Shown: one piece after another, positions 33,911-37,202 of the stretch
Position numbering within the stretch: the first letter of the stretch is position 1
Layout: the number at the start of each line of letters is the position of its first letter
Origin: Gemmatimonadota bacterium
GTDB lineage: Bacteria > Latescibacterota > UBA2968
Length of the DNA: 37,202 nt
Assembly: GCA_002727195.1 (NCBI GenBank)
Contig: PBWH01000017.1
Span: 1,636-38,837 of the forward strand
Direction: 5' to 3'
Position numbers and translations under genes: made by a program
Notes under the pieces: generated by a model
Databases searched by the model: none
What the model was told of the DNA's origin: nothing
Seen by the model: the letters and a program-made list of their open reading frames with translations, nothing else

Positions 33911-36676
33911 CTAGGAAGCAGTGGCCAGGATATCGTTGGCGACGTTCCGAACGATGGGGGAGTCGTCGTTGTTTAGCTGGGCCGCGCACTCCCTGGCGCG
34001 ATCGGGTGACACCGATCCGAGTGTTGACAGTGCGGTCTCACGAACAACGGGGTGGCGGTGTCTGAGGTTGGGGTCGATGTAATCTGGTCCATCGATCTCC
34101 TGAACACCCGACGCATACAGGGCACCGATCCGGACCCAGTTCGAACAGTCCTCCTCCAGAAGCACCTGGATGAGACCTGATAGATCATCGGTCACTGCCT
34201 CATCCTGCCCCCGGATGGTCTGGATGGTCTCCGTCCTCAATTCGCCCTTCAAGACATTCTCCAGAACTTCCACAGCGTTATTCCTTGCATCCCCCTCGTG
34301 TCTCAGGCTCGAAACGAGCAGATTCATTCGGACAGACGGTACGAGTGCGTCGAGCAGGGCAAAGGCATTCGCGTAGTGACGTTCGGATACCTGCTCAAGG
34401 GCGGCGGTCATGACTTCGAATCCGTCCTCCTCCCTCATCCGGGCTGCCCTCGCTCGGTTGATCCGGCAGGCTCTCAACTCGTGAACCGTCAGTTCCTCGA
34501 GGTCGTCTCTACGCTCCCGGGTCAGATCCAGGTCGATGACCATCTGGCTGAAAGCACGGATTGCGCTCGACCGGAGCTGAGGATCGGTCGAGGAGGCAGC
34601 TTCTTCCAGCACGGGAATCGCCTCTGCGGACCCGATCCTCACGAGGATGGGGGGGATGCCGTGCCCGCTCGAAAAAGCACCTTCGGTTTCAGACAGTTCG
34701 AGGTAGGGGAGCAAATGATCCAGGGAGTCCTCACCGAATTCAGCTAGGGCATCTCCGGCCAGCGCGGCCACCTTCGGGTTGGCCAGCAAGGGCGTGATCG
34801 CAGGGATGAGCTTCGGGTCCTTCTGGTTGAGACACGCCTCCAGTGCGGCTCTGAGCACATCGGTCTCGGCGTCCTGAAGCAAACCGATCAGAGGTCGCAC
34901 CAGCCCGCCTCTCTCCAGTCGACCCAGCGCGTGCGCCGCGGCGATTCGGATCTCTGGGGCCTCGGATGAGAGCATCTCTTTGAGCGCTGATCCCGCCGCC
35001 AGCAGGCGATCCAGATCTTCGGAGTCTATGAGCGCCGCAATGGCCGCCGCCCTGGGCCCGGGCTCGGGGTCGTCCAGGCTCTGCTCGATCTGAGCCGTGT
35101 GTTCGGGTTTCCCCAGCTTGTGCAGTGCGTCAAGTGCTCCTTCTCGCACGTCCGGATTCGCGTGCGTGATGTGCGCGATCAGATGCGGTATGTCATCGTC
35201 TGTGCCGTGGTCCCTCAGGTAGGCGAGAGACGCGATCTTGAGTCGGGTGTCCTCTCGTTGGAGGATTGCGCGGTACTCAACGGACCAGTCGACCTGGTCG
35301 AGTGTGGGCAGGATCCCGAGGAGGTAAACGACCTCCTCATCTCCGGCCGTGGAGAGGTTCTCCCGGATGTGACTTTCGATTGCGACATCGTGGAGGGCGG
35401 CGGTCTCACCAGAGGCGTCGAACTTCTGGTTTCCGAGTGAGTCCGCCAGAGCACGGATATATGCGTTGTGGTTGACACGAGTCAGCACGACCCAGGAGAC
35501 GGCGACGATCGAGGCAATGAGCGCCAGATCGTGCAGGGCGGACGATCTGGCAGCGAGAATGAGGGCAAGTCCCGTGAACCCGGTCGCCAATGGCTTGCCA
35601 ATCCCCTCGGCAAGCGCTCTGGACTGGCTTCGGCTCTGTCGTGCGATGCCGAGATAAAGCATCTGGAGAGCAGCGCTGTCGATGGTGAATGCGAAGATCT
35701 GCACGACGAACTTGGTAGCCACCATCCACCCGAAGGACTGGGTTGCCCACGTTGCTGCGCTCGCGATCACAAGGGCCGCTGGCATCACGACCAGGCCGGC
35801 GAATACACCGCCTTTCTGAAGGACTCTGTGGACGATGAAAAGCTGGAGTAAGAGGGAAACTGCGCTGGCCACGCCGTAGAAGCTCCCAAAGAAGCTGGCG
35901 AGGTCCTCGATTGCCACGTGCGTCCGGGCGCCGGCCTTGAACTGGTAGTCGACGAGCGTGAGTGCGACCGTGGCGACCAGCATCAGGCCGACGATGGCCT
36001 GGATCTGCCGCTGGCTCAGGAGACTTCCCTGAGATCCGATACCGGCCTCACCGCCCTGACGATCCGGAGCCTGCCTCCCGATGCCATCTCTCCTGCTCGT
36101 CCGCCGAACGACGAGGGCAAACCCCACGAGCAGACCCGCAATAACGAGGAGGAGGTTCAGCGAGCCGAACGCCTGAGCAAACGGCCGGACAACGAATCCT
36201 GCCCCTATGCAGGCCACCGTTCCGCCCGCGCCGACGAGACCGAAGAGCCGCTTGGCTTGACTTGGTGCGAAACACTGGGCAGCAAAGCTCCAGAAGAGAA
36301 TCATCGGCAGGTTGACGACGAGGTCGCCCAAGAGGTAAGCGGCGATTCTGCCAGCAGGGCTGTCTTCCATCCCGAGGACGATTCTCAGGGCGCCACAGGC
36401 GGCAGCTAGGCCAAGCGCCAGTGTCGTCACTAGGCGTCCCAGAGCCCATCTGGATGCCAGTCTGGCATAGCCGAATGCGACGAGACAGACGGTGGCTGCC
36501 GTCGCGGGATACATATAGGCAAGATCGGAGGCTGAAAACGTCTCGAGAAAGAGTGCGTCACCCACTGTTCGCCCGACGAGTGCGGACGCAGCTACAAACA
36601 TAAAGCCTGACGTTATGTCGTAGAAGCGTTTACGCTCGGCCGATTCGAGGTCTATGAGTGGAGAGCGGGCTGGCAT
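33911..36676 (-). CDS. ATP/ADP-translocase-like membrane protein with C-terminal HEAT repeats
   Basis: This is a 921-residue protein. Residues about 20-410 hold around twelve membrane segments with an MFS/nucleotide-translocase (NTT, Tlc) look: SGFMFVAASALVGRTVGDAL, VVNLPMILFWSFAAQCFAPS followed by QAKRLFGLVGAGGTVACIGA, and GKPLATGFTGLALILAARSS. Residues about 430-915 are HEAT repeats (for example HANPDVREGALDALHKLGKP, EAPEIRIAAAHALGRLERGG, HRHPVVRETALSTLGSV). True NTT carriers are near 500 residues and exchange ATP/ADP. Free-living bacteria have HEAT-fused relatives of unknown substrate, so adenylate transport is not established. It starts with ATG at 36676 and leads an operon with the cNMP protein and secretin. 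Confidence 0.85.
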   Translation of the reverse strand: MPARSPLIDLESAERKRFYDITSGFMFVAASALVGRTVGDALFLETFSASDLAYMYPATAATVCLVAFGYARLASRWALGRLVTTLALGLAAACGALRIVLGMEDSPAGRIAAYLLGDLVVNLPMILFWSFAAQCFAPSQAKRLFGLVGAGGTVACIGAGFVVRPFAQAFGSLNLLLVIAGLLVGFALVVRRTSRRDGIGRQAPDRQGGEAGIGSQGSLLSQRQIQAIVGLMLVATVALTLVDYQFKAGARTHVAIEDLASFFGSFYGVASAVSLLLQLFIVHRVLQKGGVFAGLVVMPAALVIASAATWATQSFGWMVATKFVVQIFAFTIDSAALQMLYLGIARQSRSQSRALAEGIGKPLATGFTGLALILAARSSALHDLALIASIVAVSWVVLTRVNHNAYIRALADSLGNQKFDASGETAALHDVAIESHIRENLSTAGDEEVVYLLGILPTLDQVDWSVEYRAILQREDTRLKIASLAYLRDHGTDDDIPHLIAHITHANPDVREGALDALHKLGKPEHTAQIEQSLDDPEPGPRAAAIAALIDSEDLDRLLAAGSALKEMLSSEAPEIRIAAAHALGRLERGGLVRPLIGLLQDAETDVLRAALEACLNQKDPKLIPAITPLLANPKVAALAGDALAEFGEDSLDHLLPYLELSETEGAFSSGHGIPPILVRIGSAEAIPVLEEAASSTDPQLRSSAIRAFSQMVIDLDLTRERRDDLEELTVHELRACRINRARAARMREEDGFEVMTAALEQVSERHYANAFALLDALVPSVRMNLLVSSLRHEGDARNNAVEVLENVLKGELRTETIQTIRGQDEAVTDDLSGLIQVLLEEDCSNWVRIGALYASGVQEIDGPDYIDPNLRHRHPVVRETALSTLGSVSPDRARECAAQLNNDDSPIVRNVANDILATAS

Positions 36677-36724
36677 GGAGGCAGATTCCGGAACGGCAAT
36701 GCGTGGGTGTTTAGAAGCCGGCGC

Positions 36725-36753
36725 AATATAGCCCGGCCCGGTGGGGGTGTCAA
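36725..36753 (-). promoter_or_regulatory. near-consensus promoter of the translocase-cNMP-secretin operon
   Basis: On the minus strand TTGACA (36753-36748) is followed after exactly 17 bases by TATATT (36730-36725), about 50 bases before the ATG. It is the best promoter match in the window. Confidence 0.75.
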
Positions 36754-36779
36754 CACGACCACCCCGTCCTTGGTCTAAC

Positions 36780-36808
36780 TTGATTCAGAAAAAACAAAGG
36801 CTTGTAAT
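36780..36808 (+). promoter_or_regulatory. predicted promoter of the exported CARDB-like gene
   Basis: TTGATT at 36780 and TGTAAT at 36803 are separated by 17 bases. It points away from the translocase operon promoter and leaves a leader of about 155 bases. Confidence 0.4.
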
Positions 36809-36970
36809 GCGTACGTTCGGGTGAAGTCCGTCCAGAAACGGGATCCCCTCCGGGCTCACGGACACCAGATTCACTACTACCAGAAGTTGTGTCCCACCAG
36901 GAAAACGACATCCTCGGCGGTCGATAGACCATACCGGTCTGTCAGCCTTGCATCTCTGAGATTCGCGTCA

Positions 36971-37202
36971 ATGACACGCCTAATTCGGCGCGCTGCCCGC
37001 TCGGGCATCGTCGCGATGATCCTGAGCTTTCCTCTGACCGCTACCGCGCAGTCTCCTGAGCTGTTTGTCTTCAGCGCACCGTCAGGACCGTCTTAAGTTG
37101 CTTGGGGAAAGGAAGATACGGTGACCCTCGTGGTCGGTAACAACGGGTCCGCCGCGACCACCTTCGATGTGACCCTGTACCTGAGCGCAGATGAGGTCCC
37201 CG
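36971..37202 (+). pseudogene. start of an exported CARDB-like protein with in-frame TAA (runs off the window)
   Basis: From ATG 36971 the frame encodes a Sec signal peptide (RRAARSGIVAMILSFPLTAT, likely cleavage after AQ), then SPELFVFSAPSGPS, then TAA at 37094-37096. It continues in the same frame with WGKEDTVTLVVGNNGSAATT and FDVTLYLSADEVP to the window edge. The two parts join into the opening of a CARDB domain (strand, S-AP, gap, D-TVT, N-GSA, F-V-LYLS), a bacterial cell-surface Ig-like adhesion fold. The stop therefore interrupts a real gene after about 41 codons. With only 230 bases visible, its full size and whether further lesions exist cannot be judged. Confidence 0.65.

Noticed and set aside
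36048..36449. Minus-strand 133-codon frame inside the translocase gene
   Set aside because: It overlaps the membrane domain in another phase and has arginine-rich shadow-frame composition.
1..37202. CRISPR arrays, insertion sequences, integrases or attachment sites
   Set aside because: I saw no regularly spaced direct repeats, transposase or recombinase motifs; the tRNA genes are not flanked by partial copies.

Overview
The window is a moderately GC-rich stretch of chromosome from a Gram-negative (diderm) bacterium. The evidence for an outer membrane is LptF/LptG, a very large SprA-type outer-membrane protein, a secretin and a decayed beta-barrel gene. SprA is best known from Bacteroidota but homologues occur across the wider FCB group. 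Together with a class II ribonucleotide reductase, a phytanoyl-CoA dioxygenase and a Dabb protein, this suggests a non-Bacteroidota FCB lineage (Gemmatimonadota-, Latescibacterota- or Eisenbacteria-like). That placement is an inference. I see no insertion sequence, integrase, phage gene or CRISPR array.

Layout. 1-7907 (minus): sprA, a ComEA-like HhH protein, a PilM-like protein and coaD, tightly packed behind one promoter. 8159-10494 (plus): lptF-lptG. 10500-13768 (minus): TetR regulator, truncated cyclic-nucleotide-binding-like protein, HD phosphohydrolase and a degenerate LytM/M23 envelope protein. 13934-18484 (plus): PilZ-like protein, endonuclease III homologue, tRNA-Arg(TCT), tRNA-His(GTG), type I phosphodiesterase-family protein, wecB and a duplicated tetraheme cytochrome c. 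18575-19352: a dead GGDEF gene. 19383-25657 (minus): Dabb protein, PhyH dioxygenase, amidase, class II ribonucleotide reductase interrupted by an in-frame TAG, and nrdR. 25951-29240 (plus): a signalling operon of histidine kinase, small ORF, response regulator fused to a DHp-like module, and a helical-repeat protein, closed by a strong terminator. 29327-30982 (minus): two gene fossils, an outer-membrane beta-barrel protein and a SAM methyltransferase. 31019-36676 (minus): nucleotide-translocase-like membrane protein with HEAT repeats, a cyclic-nucleotide-binding effector protein and an atypical secretin, in one operon behind a near-consensus promoter. 36971-end (plus): start of an exported CARDB-like protein with an in-frame TAA.

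Two themes stand out. First, many genes are eroded (GGDEF, methyltransferase, beta-barrel, CARDB, truncated cNMP domain, nrdJ with one amber codon) while very long neighbours are intact, which argues for real gene decay rather than uniformly poor sequence. Second, the translocase/HEAT + cNMP + secretin operon and the kinase + DHp-only regulator + helical-repeat operon are gene combinations I do not recognise as described systems.

Several start codons were moved from the longest reading frame because a ribosome binding site, promoter or family N-terminus supports a later start; frequent GTG/TTG starts and 4-base overlaps indicate translational coupling. Promoters repeatedly show a TTGnnn-17-TAnnnT layout, so housekeeping sigma recognition looks conventional.
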